A stretch of DNA of 64,000 nt, from contig NC_053390.1 in NCBI RefSeq assembly GCF_905171765.1, positions 591,195,793 through 591,259,792 on the forward strand, given 5' to 3'. The DNA is from Bufo bufo (Eukaryota; Chordata; Amphibia; Anura; Bufonidae). Shown piece after piece: positions 1-10,509 of the stretch. Made by a program: the position numbers and the translations under genes. Below the pieces are notes generated by a model. It worked only from the letters and a program-made list of their open reading frames with translations. It was not told the DNA's origin and did no database searches. Positions within the stretch are counted from its first letter, which is position 1. Every line of letters begins with the position of its first letter.

Positions 1-926
1 TGTAATTTGCCCACTGGCTCCTGGTATTGCCCACATAGGCACAGGTAGGTAAGTGTTAGGTCCCGAGCTACTTGAGAAACCTTGGCGCGGTGCTCGGGCT
101 CAGACATGTCCTACACCGTAGGACATGTTGGCTAATCTCTCAATTTTAAAATCAGTTTGAGGGTTTAGTAAGACCGCAGAGTGCACCTGTCTTTGCTATT
201 ATTTTGTTATATTACTTATGTTTTTAACCTGAAGCCATCTCCCAAGAGCTAAAATAAAACAATAAAAACAATATCAAAACTATTGAACTAGCTAACAACT
301 CTTTTTACAGAGATAAAACAAGAAATAAATAATTGGCTTAGATTAAATGTTCTCTTTTATTTTAGTAAACCATAATCTTTACAAAGAGCTCCATGCAGGG
401 AAATAAATGCTCCAGTAATTTTATGATGCCAAATCTCTGTGTAGTAATATACCTAACATAGAAAAATGGAGCAATTATACTTACAGCTCTTTAAGAGAAC
501 ACCGCTTCTAAAAGCGCTTGTAATTGTGCTATCTCATAGAAATTAAGTAGTTAATTTCATCCGTTCTGTATGAATGTTTGCAGAAATTTTAATGAAGTAT
601 TGATAAAACAGTCTCTCTCTGTAATTGCATCATATAAATAAATGCTTTATGGTTCAGAGATAAAAAAAAAACATTAGCATAAAAACGAGCCATAAACCAT
701 ATATAGAAGTACAATATCCATATGACATACACATTAAAAACATTGAGCTGCTTTTATTACTTTTCCAATGCTCTCCTATAAAATGTGAAATATGGTTACT
801 CCCATTGTGGCATACATGCTCAGTTTAGTCGGACTCATATCATAAAACATGGATACTGCAATATTACAGGTGTATATAAGACCAAATATAGTGAAAAGAA
901 ACACAAATCTACTGACAATTAAGGCA
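1..926. other. AT-rich DNA without a recognised gene
   Basis: I see no coding region here. A short hairpin (ACATGTCCTA facing TAGGACATGT) lies near 104-130, beside a GC-richer stretch that may be the end of an unidentified repeat. The rest is ordinary AT-rich intergenic sequence. Confidence 0.5.

Positions 927-980
<54 letters not shown>
927..980. repeat. (GATA)n microsatellite
   Basis: About 13 uninterrupted tandem copies of the tetranucleotide ATAG/GATA are visible. The array ends just before the probable solo LTR at 988. Confidence 0.97.
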
Positions 981-987
981 CCCTATA

Positions 988-1641
988 TGTCACGCTTCGG
1001 TGTGGGAGGGAAACACCACACCGAGCATAGGAGGGAAGGGGGGAACAGGGAATCAGGCCTGAAAACTATGGAAGGAAGATGGACACCTCCTAGTGAAAAC
1101 CCTAACCATAATTGACTGACTGACTACCAGTATGAACAGACCCCAAAGGTAGGTGAGTTCATACGCAGGAATACCTAGAGTCCTATCTAGCCCTATATGA
1201 CCCTGGTACTAATGGCAGGGACGAGACTACCTGTTCCTCCAAAAGGAAGGACAAACAGGAGTCTACTTCAGGCCAAATACAAACAATAGGGAAATGCAAC
1301 ACACATAATCCTAACAAAATACAAAAGGGAAAGGAAAGACTTGACTTCAAAGAGGCTATGGAAGCACCAGGAACTCAGCCGAGATCCAACCGCAAACAAT
1401 CCATAGGCACAGAAGCTATAACCGCACAGCATAGTGGGAGAAGCAACTATAAATAAGGAAGGTTAAATGACCACATAAGCAACACCTGGAGGCAAGGGGT
1501 GTGGTCATTACCAGAAGCAACACAGACGCCTATTGATCCACAAGAAAAACCTGTCAGATCAAACCACATGTTGCCAGTCTCACAGATCTCCTGCCACTCA
1601 CTGTCGCCGGGACATCCCTATGTCTCGGTACGTCCTTGACA
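988..1641. mobile_element. probable solo LTR, same family as 31511-32500
   Basis: The segment starts TGTCACG and ends TTGACA, so it has the TG...CA termini of an LTR. It is flanked by CTATA (983-987) and CTACA (1642-1646), a 4-of-5 match to the 5-bp target duplication expected for many LTR elements. It contains no long ORF. Parts of its interior resemble the second element at 31511-32500, including a stretch around AACAGGAGTCT and the segment that reads TATGARCRGACCCC. The alternative is a DNA transposon with short terminal inverted repeats. Orientation was not determined. Confidence 0.55.
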
Positions 1642-1646
1642 CTACA

Positions 1647-1950
1647 ATAACATAATTGTCTAATAGTACATTATTGTGTACTACTTCATTCTTTCTGCTT
1701 CAGTAAAACAGATACTTACTTAGCTACAGAATTTTCTGACAATTCCAACTGCCAACCATATGTGGCACTGGTGCCTCTCCTTCAGGCTTTAATCTCCAGG
1801 GCTAAAGTTTCAATTTGTCCTTTATTTAAATATCCTAGTCAACGCAATGTAGCTTGTAAGCATCTCCTTTGGCACCTAGCAACCGGCTATCCATTATGCT
1901 TCATAATGCTAAAAAATGTTGCAGATGAACACAGAAATATCCGTGTGGAG
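1647..1950. other. no recognised feature
   Basis: AT-rich sequence between the solo LTR and the Penelope-like relic. Short open frames here are no longer than expected by chance. Confidence 0.4.
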
Positions 1951-2290
1951 AGTATTGAAAAAGGCTGGACTCACCAGCGTAGATAAAACGATCCTTTATT
2001 GATGCAAAAGTAAAATAGTCGGGCTGGAGTATACAGTGCAAGTAAACACAGATGGAGTAGGCGGCGATGGCCGTTTCGCGCTAACTTGCGCTTCGTCGGG
2101 CACCACCGTATGCGTTTTGGAAAGGGACAGGTAGTTGAGGACCGGGTACATATACTTGTGATGTCCAGCAGTGCTGCCTTACTCTTTCTACCATTGTTGG
2201 AACACAGAAATATGTCTGATCCCTGATGGTGAGTTAGCTGGTGTGTATCCTCGACCACCTCCATTAACCTCTTAAGGATGACCCATTCAC
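1950..2290 (-). mobile_element. Penelope-like terminal-repeat relic with degenerate hammerhead motif
   Basis: Read on the minus strand, about 2066-2104 has the order of a Penelope-type hammerhead: a CCGACGA box (consensus CUGANGA), a GCGC/GCGC hairpin stem, then GAAAC. The second base of the conserved box is C instead of U, and the short stem III is not preserved, so it is probably inactive. The TTTATTGATGC stretch near 1994 and the general layout resemble terminal repeats of frog Penelope-like elements. No coding part remains. Confidence 0.4.
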
Positions 2291-2470
2291 CACCATACAT
2301 AAACGGCGGAAGTCCAGGGTTTCAAACATGGTGTGTGCTCAGAAGCTTAGTGGTTGCCATAGCTTTGAGTTTCTGCTATTTTAAACAGCAGACACCCAGA
2401 GGTAATGTCCATGACCAGCAGTATAGCCGATCATGGACATTTAATCCCTCATGCTGTGTTCAATTGTGAC

Positions 2471-3105
2471 TAGAGATGAGCGAATAGAAGTTGACGAAGT
2501 GGAATTCGATCCGATTTTCAGGAAAAATTTGATTCACACCGAATCCGAATTTCCTCATGCTTCGTGGTAACAAATTACATTTTTTCTAAAATGGCTGCTG
2601 CACATGTTAGGACATGGCGCAAGGAACTCTGGGAATGAGGGATCACCTACAATACCATGCATGCATGCAGCCAATCAGCAGCCAGCCAGTCCTGTGATGT
2701 CACAGCCCTATAAATAGCCTCAGCCATCTAGGATTCAGCCATTTTACAGTGTGCTTAGTGCAGGGAGAGATGTTAGCAGGCACTAGGGACAGTAGAAAAG
2801 ACTTTAAAACTTTTATTTTGCTGTATCGAAGTTCAGGTAAAGAATAGGGATGAATCATTCCACAGTACTGAAGCAAAACAGGGATCAGTAGGGGAGGTTA
2901 CAGCCTGGGTAATAGAAACAATCCAATTACACCTTGCTGCACTGACTGGGCATCCAAATTGCCATTACACAGCTCTGTAATTCCAGCAAACCATTCTTGT
3001 TATTGGGGTGCAAGTGCTGTTTGATACAGCCATTAAAAGGTTTTATTACAAGGAAATATTTCTATGTTTTATTTGCCCTTGTGCGGTGCAATTATATGTT
3101 CTAAA
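2471..3105 (+). mobile_element. left part of an older non-autonomous hAT-type element
   Basis: It starts TAGAGATGAGCGAA, almost the same end as the intact hAT at 3106. A near copy of its first 250 bp recurs from 10510. The segment then runs into a tandem-repeat interior (GCGGTGCAATTATATGTTCTAAA) that resumes at 9921 beyond the intact hAT, so the younger hAT jumped into this older one. No transposase is seen in this part. Confidence 0.6.
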
Positions 3106-3419
3106 TAGAGTTGAGCGAACACCTGGATGTTCGGGTTCGAGAAGTTCGGCCGAACTTCACGGAAATGTTCGGGTTCGGGATCCAAACCCGAACCGAACTT
3201 CGTCCCGAACCCGAACCCCATTGAAGTCAATGGGGACCCAAACTTTTGGGCACTAAAAAGGCTGAAAAACAGCCAAGGAAAGAGCTAGAGGGCTGCAAAA
3301 GGCAGCAACATGTAGGTAAATCCCCTGCAAACAAATGTGGATAGGGAAATGAATTAAAATAAAAATAAAAAAAATAAAAATGACCCAATATCAATTGGAC
3401 AGAGGTCCCATAGCAGAGA

Positions 3420-4160
3420 ATCTGGCTTCATGTCAGCAGAGAATCAGTCTCTTCATGCCATAGCAAAGAATCTGGCTTCATGTCAGCACAGAATCAGTCT
3501 TCATGTCATAGCAGAGAATCAGGCTTCACGTCACCCACCACTGGAACAGGCCACTGTCACACATTTAGGCCCCGGCACCCAGACAGAGGAGAGCGGTCCC
3601 GTAACAGAGAATCTGGCCTTATGTCAGCGCAGAATCTGTCTTCATGTCATAGCAAAGAATCAGGCTTCACGTCACCCACCACTGGAACAGGCCACTGTCA
3701 CACATTTAGGCCCCGGCACCCAGACAGAGGAGAGCGGTCCCGTAACAGAGAATCTGGCCTTATGTCAGCGCAGAATCTGTCTTCATGTCATAGCAGAGAA
3801 TCAGGCTTCACGTCACCCACCACTGGAACAGGCCACTGTCACACATTTAAGCCCCGGCACCCAGACAGAGGAGAGCGGTCCCGTAACAGAGAATCTGGCC
3901 TTATGTCAGCACAGAATCTGTCTTCATGTCATAGCAGAGAATCAGGCTTCACGTCACCCACCACTGGAACAGGCCACTGTCACACATTTAGGCCCCGGCA
4001 CCCAGGCAGAGGAGAGAGGTCCCGTAACAGAGAATCTGGCCTTATGTCAGCGCAGAATCAGTCTTCATGTCATAGCAGAGAATCAGGCTTCACGTCACCC
4101 ACCACTGGAACAGGCCACTGTCACACATTTAGGCCCCGGCACCCAGACAGAGGAGAGGTT
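3420..4160. repeat. 141-bp tandem repeats inside the hAT
   Basis: About five copies, with repeat starts spaced exactly 141 bp apart (for example 3596, 3737, 3878, 4019). Because 141 is divisible by three, the array creates long repetitive open frames on the plus strand. I read these as a by-product of the repeat, not as genes. The array lies downstream of the transposase stop codon. Confidence 0.9.
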
Positions 4161-4274
4161 CATTCAACTTTGGGTTGCCCCGCAATATAATGGTAAAATG
4201 AAATTAAAAATAGTATTGAATGAGGAAGTGCCCTGGAGTAGAATAATATATTGTTAAGGGGAGGTAGTTAATAT

Positions 4275-7200
4275 CTAATCTGCACAAGGGATGGACAGGT
4301 CCTGTGGGATCCATGCCTGGTTCATTTTTATGAACATCAGCTTATCCACATTGGCTGTAGACAGGCGGCTGCGTTTGTCTGTAATGATGCCCCCTGCCGT
4401 GCTGAATACACGTTCAGACAAAACGCTGGCCGCCGGGCAGGCCAGCACCTCCAAGGCATAAAAGGCTAGCTCTGGCCACGTGGACAATTTGGAGACCCAG
4501 AAGTTGAATGGGGCCGAACCATCAGTCAGTACGTGGAGGGGTGTGCACAGGTACTGTTCCACCATGTTAGTGAAATGTTGCCTCCTGCTAACACGTTCCG
4601 TATCAGGTGGTGGTGCACTTAGCTGTGGCGTGTTGACAAAACTTTTCCACATCTCTGCCATGCTAACCCTGCCCTCAGAGGAGCTGGGCGTGACACAGCT
4701 GCGTTGGCGACCTCTTGCTCCTCCTCTGCCTTCGCCTTGGGCTTCCACTGGTTCCCCTGTGACATTTGGGAATGCTCTCAGTAGCGCGTCTACCAACGTG
4801 CGCTTGTACTCGCGCATCTTCCTATCACGCTCCAGTGTAGGAAGTAAGGTGGGCACATTGTCTTTGTACCGGGGATCCAGCAGGGTGGCAACCCAGTAGT
4901 CCGCACACGTTAAAATGTGGGCAACTCTGCTGTCGTTGCGCAGGCACTGCAGCATGTAGTCGCTCATGTGTGCCAGGCTGCCCAGAGGTAAGGACAAGCT
5001 GTCCTCTGTGGGAGGCGTATCGTCATCGTCCTGTGTTTCCCCCCAGCCACGCACCAGTGATGGGCCCGAGCTGCTTTGGGTGCCACCCCGATGTGAACAT
5101 GCTTCATCCTCATCCTCCTCCACCTCCTCCTCATCCTCGTCCTCCTCGTCCTCCAGTAGTGGGCCCTGTCTGGCCACATTTGTACCTGGCCTCTGGTGTT
5201 GCAAAAAACCTCCCTCTGAGTCACTTCGAAGAGACTGGCCTGAAAGTGCTAAAAATGACCCCTCTTCCTCCTCTTCCTCCTGGGCCACCTCCTCTTCCAT
5301 CATCGCCCTAAGTGTTTTCTCAAGGAGACATAGAAGTGGTATTGTAACGCTGATAACGGCGTCATCGCCACTGGCCATGTTGGTGGAGTACTCGAAACAG
5401 TGCAACAGGGCACACAGGTCTCGCATGGAGGCCCAGTCATTGGTGGTGAAGTGTGTCTGATCTGCAGTGCGACTGACCCGTGCGTGCTGCAGCTGAAACT
5501 CCACTATGGCCTGCTGCTGCTCGCACAGTCTGTCCAGCATATGCAAGGTGGAGTTCCACCTGGTGGGTACGTCGCATATGAGGCGGTGAGCGGGAAGGCC
5601 GAAGTTATGCTGTAGCGCAGACAGGCGAGCAGCGGCAGGGTGTGAACGCCGGAAGCGCGAACAGACGGCCCGCACTTTATGCAGCAGCTCTGACATGTCG
5701 GGGTAGTTGCGAATGAACTTCTGCACCACCAAATTCAGCACATGCGCCAGGCAAGGGATGTGCGTCAAACCGGCTAGTCCCAGAGCTGCAACGAGATTTC
5801 GCCCATTATCGCACACCACCAGGCCGGGCTTGAGGCTCACCGGCAGCAACCACTCGTCGGTCTGTTGTTCTATACCCCGCCACAACTCCTGTGCGGTGTG
5901 GGGCCTGTCCCCCAAACATATGAGTTTCAGAATGGCCTGCTGACGTTTACCCTGTGCTGTGCTGAAGTTGGTGGTGAAGGTGTGTGGCTGACTGGATGAG
6001 CAGGTGGAAGAAGAGGAGAAGGAATCTGAGTAGGAGGAGGAGGAGACAGGAGGCAAAGAATGTTGCCCTGCGATCCTTGGCGGTGGAAGGACGTGCGCCA
6101 AACAGCTCTCCGTCTGGGGCCCAGCCGCCACTACATTTACCCAGTGTGCAGTTAGGGAGATATAGCGTCCCTGGCCGTGCTTACTGGTCCACGTATCTGT
6201 GGTTAGGTGGACCTTGCCACAGATGGCGTTGCGCAGTGCACACTTGATTTTATCGGATACTTGGTTGTGCAGGGAAGGCACGACTCTCTTGGAGAAGTAG
6301 TGCCGGCTGGGAACAACATACTGTGGGACAGCAAGCGACATGAGCCGTTTGAAGCTGTCTGTGTCCACCAGCCTAAATGACAGCATTTCATAGGCCAGTA
6401 GTTTAGAAATGCTGGCATTCAGGGCCTGGGATCGAGGGTGGCTAGGTGGGAATTTACGCTTTCTCTCAAATGTTTGTGAGATGGAGAGCTGAACGCTGCC
6501 GTGTGACATGGTTGAGATGCTTGGTGACGCAGGTGGTGGTGTTGGTGGTACATCCCATGTTTGCTGGGCGGCAGGTGCCAGCGTTCCTCCAGAGGCAGAG
6601 GAAGAGGCCGAGGCGGCGGCAGCAGCAGCAGAAGAGGCCGAGGCGGCGGCAGCAGCAGAAGAGGCCGAGGCGGCAGCAGCAGAAGAGGCAGCAGGGGGAG
6701 CCTGAGTGACTTCCTTGTTTTTAAGGTGTTTACTCCACTGCAGTTCATGCTTTGCATGCAGGTGCCTGGTCATGCAGGTTGTGCTAAGGTTCAGAACGTT
6801 AATGCTTCGCTTCAGGCTCTGGTGGCACAGCGTGCAAACCACTCGGGTCTTGTCGTCAGCACATTGTTTGAAGAAGTGCCATGCCAGGGAACTCCTTGAA
6901 GCTGCATTTGGGGTGCTCGGTCCCAGATGGCGGCTGTCAGTAGCAGGCGGAGTCTCTTGGCGGCGGGTGTTCTGATTTTGCCCACTGCTCCCTCTTTTGC
7001 TACGCTGTTGGCTCGGTCTCACCACTGCCTCTTCCTCCGAACTCTGAAAGTCAGTGGCACGACCTTCATTCCATGTGGGGTCTAGGACCTCATCGTCCCC
7101 TGCATCGTTTTCCACCCAGTCTTGACCCCTGAGCTCCTGTTCAGTCTGCACACTGCAGAAAGACGCAGCAGTTGGCACCTGTGTTTCGTCATTATTAGAG

Positions 7201-7736
7201 ACGTGCTGAGGTGGTATTCCCATGTCCTCATCATCAGGAAACATAAGTGGTTGTGCGTTACTGCATTCTATCTCTTCCACCCCTGGGGAAGGGCTAGGTG
7301 GATGCCCTTGGGAAACCCTGGCAGCAGAGTCTTCAAACAGCATAAGAGACTGCTGCATTACTTGAGGCTCAGACAGTTTCCCTGATATGCATGGGGGTGA
7401 TGTGACAGACTGATGGGCTTGGTTTTCATGCGCCATCTGTGCGCTTTCTGCAGAAGACTGGGTGGGAGATAATGTGAACGTGCTGGATGCACTGTCGGCC
7501 ACCCAATTGACTAATGCCTGTACCTGCTCAGGCCTTACCATCCTTAGAATGGCATTGGGCCCCACCAAATATCCCTGTAAATTCTGGTGGCTACTGGGAA
7601 CTGAGGTAGTTGGTACACTAGGACGTGTGGCTGTGGCAGAACGGCCACGTCCTCTACCAGCACCAGAGGGTCCACTAACACCACCACGACCATGTCCACG
7701 TCCGCGTCCGCGTCCCTTATTAGATGTTTTCCTCAT
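4275..7736 (-). CDS. hAT transposase, BED-finger type, intact 1153 aa
   Basis: This enzyme would bind the hAT ends and cut and paste the element. The order is an Arg/Gly-rich N-terminus (residues 7-32), an acidic Ser/Thr-rich linker, a BED zinc finger at about 282-338 (WHFFKQC, CTLC, RHLHAKH), an Ala/Ser tract at about 348-385, and the catalytic core. The core includes LTTDTWTS near 510, CDNGRN near 643 and CLAHVLNL near 662. Two acidic runs follow near 820 and 860-880. The C-terminal hAT dimerisation region at about 1095-1140 contains LSERVFSTAG and KLMFIKMN. No internal stop or frameshift is seen. It is longer than many hAT transposases because of the N-terminal and acidic extensions. Only the element's own ends and repeats surround it. 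A domesticated ZBED gene is less likely because the copy has intact ends and a TSD. Confidence 0.9.
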   Translation of the reverse strand: MRKTSNKGRGRGRGHGRGGVSGPSGAGRGRGRSATATRPSVPTTSVPSSHQNLQGYLVGPNAILRMVRPEQVQALVNWVADSASSTFTLSPTQSSAESAQMAHENQAHQSVTSPPCISGKLSEPQVMQQSLMLFEDSAARVSQGHPPSPSPGVEEIECSNAQPLMFPDDEDMGIPPQHVSNNDETQVPTAASFCSVQTEQELRGQDWVENDAGDDEVLDPTWNEGRATDFQSSEEEAVVRPSQQRSKRGSSGQNQNTRRQETPPATDSRHLGPSTPNAASRSSLAWHFFKQCADDKTRVVCTLCHQSLKRSINVLNLSTTCMTRHLHAKHELQWSKHLKNKEVTQAPPAASSAAAASASSAAAAASASSAAAAAASASSSASGGTLAPAAQQTWDVPPTPPPASPSISTMSHGSVQLSISQTFERKRKFPPSHPRSQALNASISKLLAYEMLSFRLVDTDSFKRLMSLAVPQYVVPSRHYFSKRVVPSLHNQVSDKIKCALRNAICGKVHLTTDTWTSKHGQGRYISLTAHWVNVVAAGPQTESCLAHVLPPPRIAGQHSLPPVSSSSYSDSFSSSSTCSSSQPHTFTTNFSTAQGKRQQAILKLICLGDRPHTAQELWRGIEQQTDEWLLPVSLKPGLVVCDNGRNLVAALGLAGLTHIPCLAHVLNLVVQKFIRNYPDMSELLHKVRAVCSRFRRSHPAAARLSALQHNFGLPAHRLICDVPTRWNSTLHMLDRLCEQQQAIVEFQLQHARVSRTADQTHFTTNDWASMRDLCALLHCFEYSTNMASGDDAVISVTIPLLCLLEKTLRAMMEEEVAQEEEEEEGSFLALSGQSLRSDSEGGFLQHQRPGTNVARQGPLLEDEEDEDEEEVEEDEDEACSHRGGTQSSSGPSLVRGWGETQDDDDTPPTEDSLSLPLGSLAHMSDYMLQCLRNDSRVAHILTCADYWVATLLDPRYKDNVPTLLPTLERDRKMREYKRTLVDALLRAFPNVTGEPVEAQGEGRGGARGRQRSCVTPSSSEGRVSMAEMWKSFVNTPQLSAPPPDTERVSRRQHFTNMVEQYLCTPLHVLTDGSAPFNFWVSKLSTWPELAFYALEVLACPAASVLSERVFSTAGGIITDKRSRLSTANVDKLMFIKMNQAWIPQDLSIPCAD

Positions 7737-7752
7737 TGTTCCCGTTCACCAC

Positions 7753-9062
7753 AATTTTGAGAATGGCAAATTTGGGAATAGTTTTTCAACCCAGAACAAA
7801 AGTGTGCTTTTACGGTCACTACAAATAACTTGACCAGCTAAAACAGTACAGATTTGGATGAATAGAAATGTGAGGCCTGTTTTTTTTTTTGCGCTGTGTG
7901 ACAGGTATAGGTTTAATCACAGAATCAGACTTTTATCTGCACGGTAGCGTGTGTCTTAGGTTTTTCTGAATGACACTATCAGTACCTTCAATGTAAGATA
8001 TCCTTTTTGGGATAGATTTCAAGTATTCCTCAAATACCAGAAACTAGTTATTTTGAGAATGGCAAATTTGGGAATAGTTTTTCAACCCAGATAAAAAAAA
8101 AGGGCTTTTACGGTCGCTACAAATAACTTGACCAGCTAAAACAGTACAGATTTGCTTGAATAGAAATGTGAGACCTGTTTTTTTTTGCACTGTGTGACAG
8201 GTTAAGGTTTAATCTCAGAATCAGACTTCTATCTGCACGGTAGCGTGTGTCTTAGGTTTTTCTGAATGACACTATCAGTACCTTCAATGTAAGATATCCT
8301 TTTTGGGATAGATTTCAAGTAGGCCTCAAATACCAGAAACTAGTTATTTTGAGAATGGCAAATTTGGGAATAGTTTTTCAATCCAGAAAATAAAAAGTGC
8401 TTTTACGGTCACTACAAATAACTTGACCAGCTAAAACAGTACAGATTTGCTTGAATAGAAATGTGAGACCTGTTTTTTTTTTGCACTGTGTGACAGGTTA
8501 AGGTTTAATCTCAGAATCAGACTTCTATCTGCACGGTAGCGTGTGTCTTAGGTTTTTCTGAATGACACTATCAGTACCTTCAATGTAAGATATCCTTTTT
8601 GGGATAGATTTCAAGTAGGCCTCAAATACCAGAAACTAGTTATTTTGAGAATGGCAAATTTGGGAATAGTTTTTCAACCCAGAAAAAAAAAAGTGCTTTT
8701 ACGGTCACTACAAATAACTTGACCAGCTAAAACAGTACAGATTTGCTTGAATAGAAATGTGAGACCTGTTTTTTTTTGCACTGTGTGACAGGTTAAGGTT
8801 TAATCTCAGAATCAGACTTCTATCTGCACGGTAGCGTGTGTCTTAGGTTTTTCTGAATGACACTATCAGTACCTTCAATGTAAGATATCCTTTTTGGGAT
8901 AGATTTCAAGTAGGCCTCAAATACCAGAAACTAGTTATTTTGAGAATGGCAAATTTGGGAATAGTTTTTCATCCCAGAACAAAAAGTGTGCTTTTACGGT
9001 CACTACAAATAACTTGACCAGCTAAAACAGTACAGATTTGGTTGAATAGAAATGTCAGGTCT
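7753..9062. repeat. about 296-bp tandem repeats upstream of the hAT transposase
   Basis: A unit starting TTTTGAGAATGGCAAATTTG recurs at about 7755, 8051, 8347, 8643 and 8938, roughly 4.4 copies with few differences. The first copy begins 17 bp beyond the transposase start codon. The array therefore occupies the promoter side of the gene and may hold repeated transposase-binding or regulatory sites (inference). Confidence 0.92.
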
Positions 9063-9067
9063 ATTTT

Positions 9068-9375
9068 TTAGGCACTGGGTGACAGGCTCAACTTGCCCCT
9101 GATGTAGTATATGGCCAAAAAATAACCACACTGTTGATGGTTAAATGCACTTGGGTGACACAGGCTCAGCCTGCACCAGATGTAGTATATGGCCAAAAAA
9201 TAATCAGACTGTTGATGGTTAAATGCACTTCGGTGACACAGGCTCAGCCTGCAGCTGATGTAGTATATGGCCAAAAAATAACCAGACTGTTGATGGTTAA
9301 ATGTACTTCGGTGACACAGGCTCAGCCTGCAGCTGATGTAGGATATAGCACAAAATAACCACACTATTGATGGTT
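9068..9375. repeat. about 79-bp tandem repeats near the hAT right end
   Basis: Four imperfect units are marked by ACTGTTGATGGTTAAATG at about 9130, 9210, 9289 and 9362. Small repetitive open frames on both strands arise from the array and are not called as genes. Confidence 0.85.
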
Positions 9376-9920
9376 AAATACACTTGGTGATAGCTTGTGC
9401 TGGCGCACCACAAGCCACAAAATGGCCGCCGATCACCCCAGAAAAAAAGTGATCTAAAAACGCTCTGGGCAGCCTCAAAAAAGTGAGCAAGTCAATATTA
9501 GAACTTCAATGATCCACAGCTGCAGATCGATCACAGAATGAAGTCTTTTGGAGGAGTTAATCACTGCCTAATCTCGCCCTAACGTCGCAGCTGCAACCTC
9601 TCCCTATGCTTCAATCAGCAGAGTGACCTGCAGCGCAACGTGACCCAAGCTTATATAGAGGCTGGGTCACATGCTGCACTGGCCAATCACAGCCATGCCA
9701 ATAGTAGGCAAGGCTGTGATGGCCTTTTGGGGCAAGTAGTATGACGCTTGTTGATTGGCTGCTTTGCAGCCTTTCAAAAAACGCCAAGAAAGCGCCGAAC
9801 ACCGAACCCGAACACGGACTTTTACGAAAATGTTCGGGTTCGGGTCCGTGTCACGGACACCCCAAAATTCGGTACGAACCCGAACTATACAGTTCGGGTT
9901 CGCTCATCCCTAGTTCTAAA

Positions 9921-10509
9921 GCATTTTTTAGCTTGCATTAGTGGGGAAAAAAGGCTGATTCGCCATTGTGTGGTGAAGTTAGAAAATTACAGCCCTTTTT
10001 GGCGTGTATTACTGGCAAAAAAATATACATTATTTGCCGTTCAGCGGTGCAGTTACAGTATATGTTCTAAAGCCCTTTTTGGCGTATATTAGTGGCAAAA
10101 AAATATATACTATTTGCCGTTCAGCGGTACAGTTATATGTTCTAAAGCCTTTTGTGAAGTGTATAAGTGAAAAAAAAAGGGCTTATTTGCCGTTCAGCGG
10201 TGCAGTTATATGTTCTAAAGCACTTTCTGGCGTGTATTAGTGGCACAAAATAAAGTATTTGCCGTTGTGTGGTGAAGTGAGAAAATTACAGCCCTTTTTG
10301 GCATGTATTAGTGGCTAAAAAATACATATTTGCTGTTCAGTGGTGCAGAGATATGTTCTAAAGCACTTTTTGCCGTGTATTAGTGGCAACAAATATATAT
10401 TATTTGCCGTTCAGCGGTGCAGTTACATGTTCTAAAACCCTTTTTGGAGTGTATTAGTGGCAAAAAAAAATGTTATTTGCCTTTTAGCGGTGCAGTTATA
10501 TGTTCTAAA
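9921..10509. repeat. short tandem repeats of the older hAT interior
   Basis: Degenerate units of roughly 60-75 bp carry the phrases GTATTAGTGGCAAAA, TTTGCCGTTCAGCGGTGCAG and TATGTTCTAAAG. They continue the array broken at 3105 by the intact hAT. Confidence 0.8.

Larger units (their letters stand above)
3106..9912 (-). mobile_element. complete hAT transposon with 8-bp TSD
   Basis: The left end reads TAGAGTTGAGCGAAC. The right end is the inverse of TAGGGATGAGCGAAC. Both sides carry the identical 8-bp sequence GTTCTAAA (3098-3105 and 9913-9920), the target-duplication size of the hAT superfamily. The 6.8-kb element contains one long transposase ORF on the minus strand and three blocks of tandem repeats (141, about 296 and about 79 bp units). 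Matching ends, a perfect TSD and an open transposase gene make it a candidate autonomous, recently active copy. Confidence 0.9.

Noticed and set aside
927..980. CRISPR-like array
   Set aside because: It is a simple tetranucleotide microsatellite without spacers. None of the tandem arrays in the window has unique spacers between conserved repeats, and the DNA is eukaryotic.
3430..4257. Long repetitive ORFs of 275 and 236 codons on the plus strand
   Set aside because: They are created by a 141-bp tandem repeat whose length is divisible by three. Two frames are open at once and there is no recognisable domain.
5984..6899. Arg/Gln- and Ala-rich plus-strand ORFs opposite the hAT transposase
   Set aside because: They are antisense shadows of the Ala/Ser and acidic tracts of the transposase.
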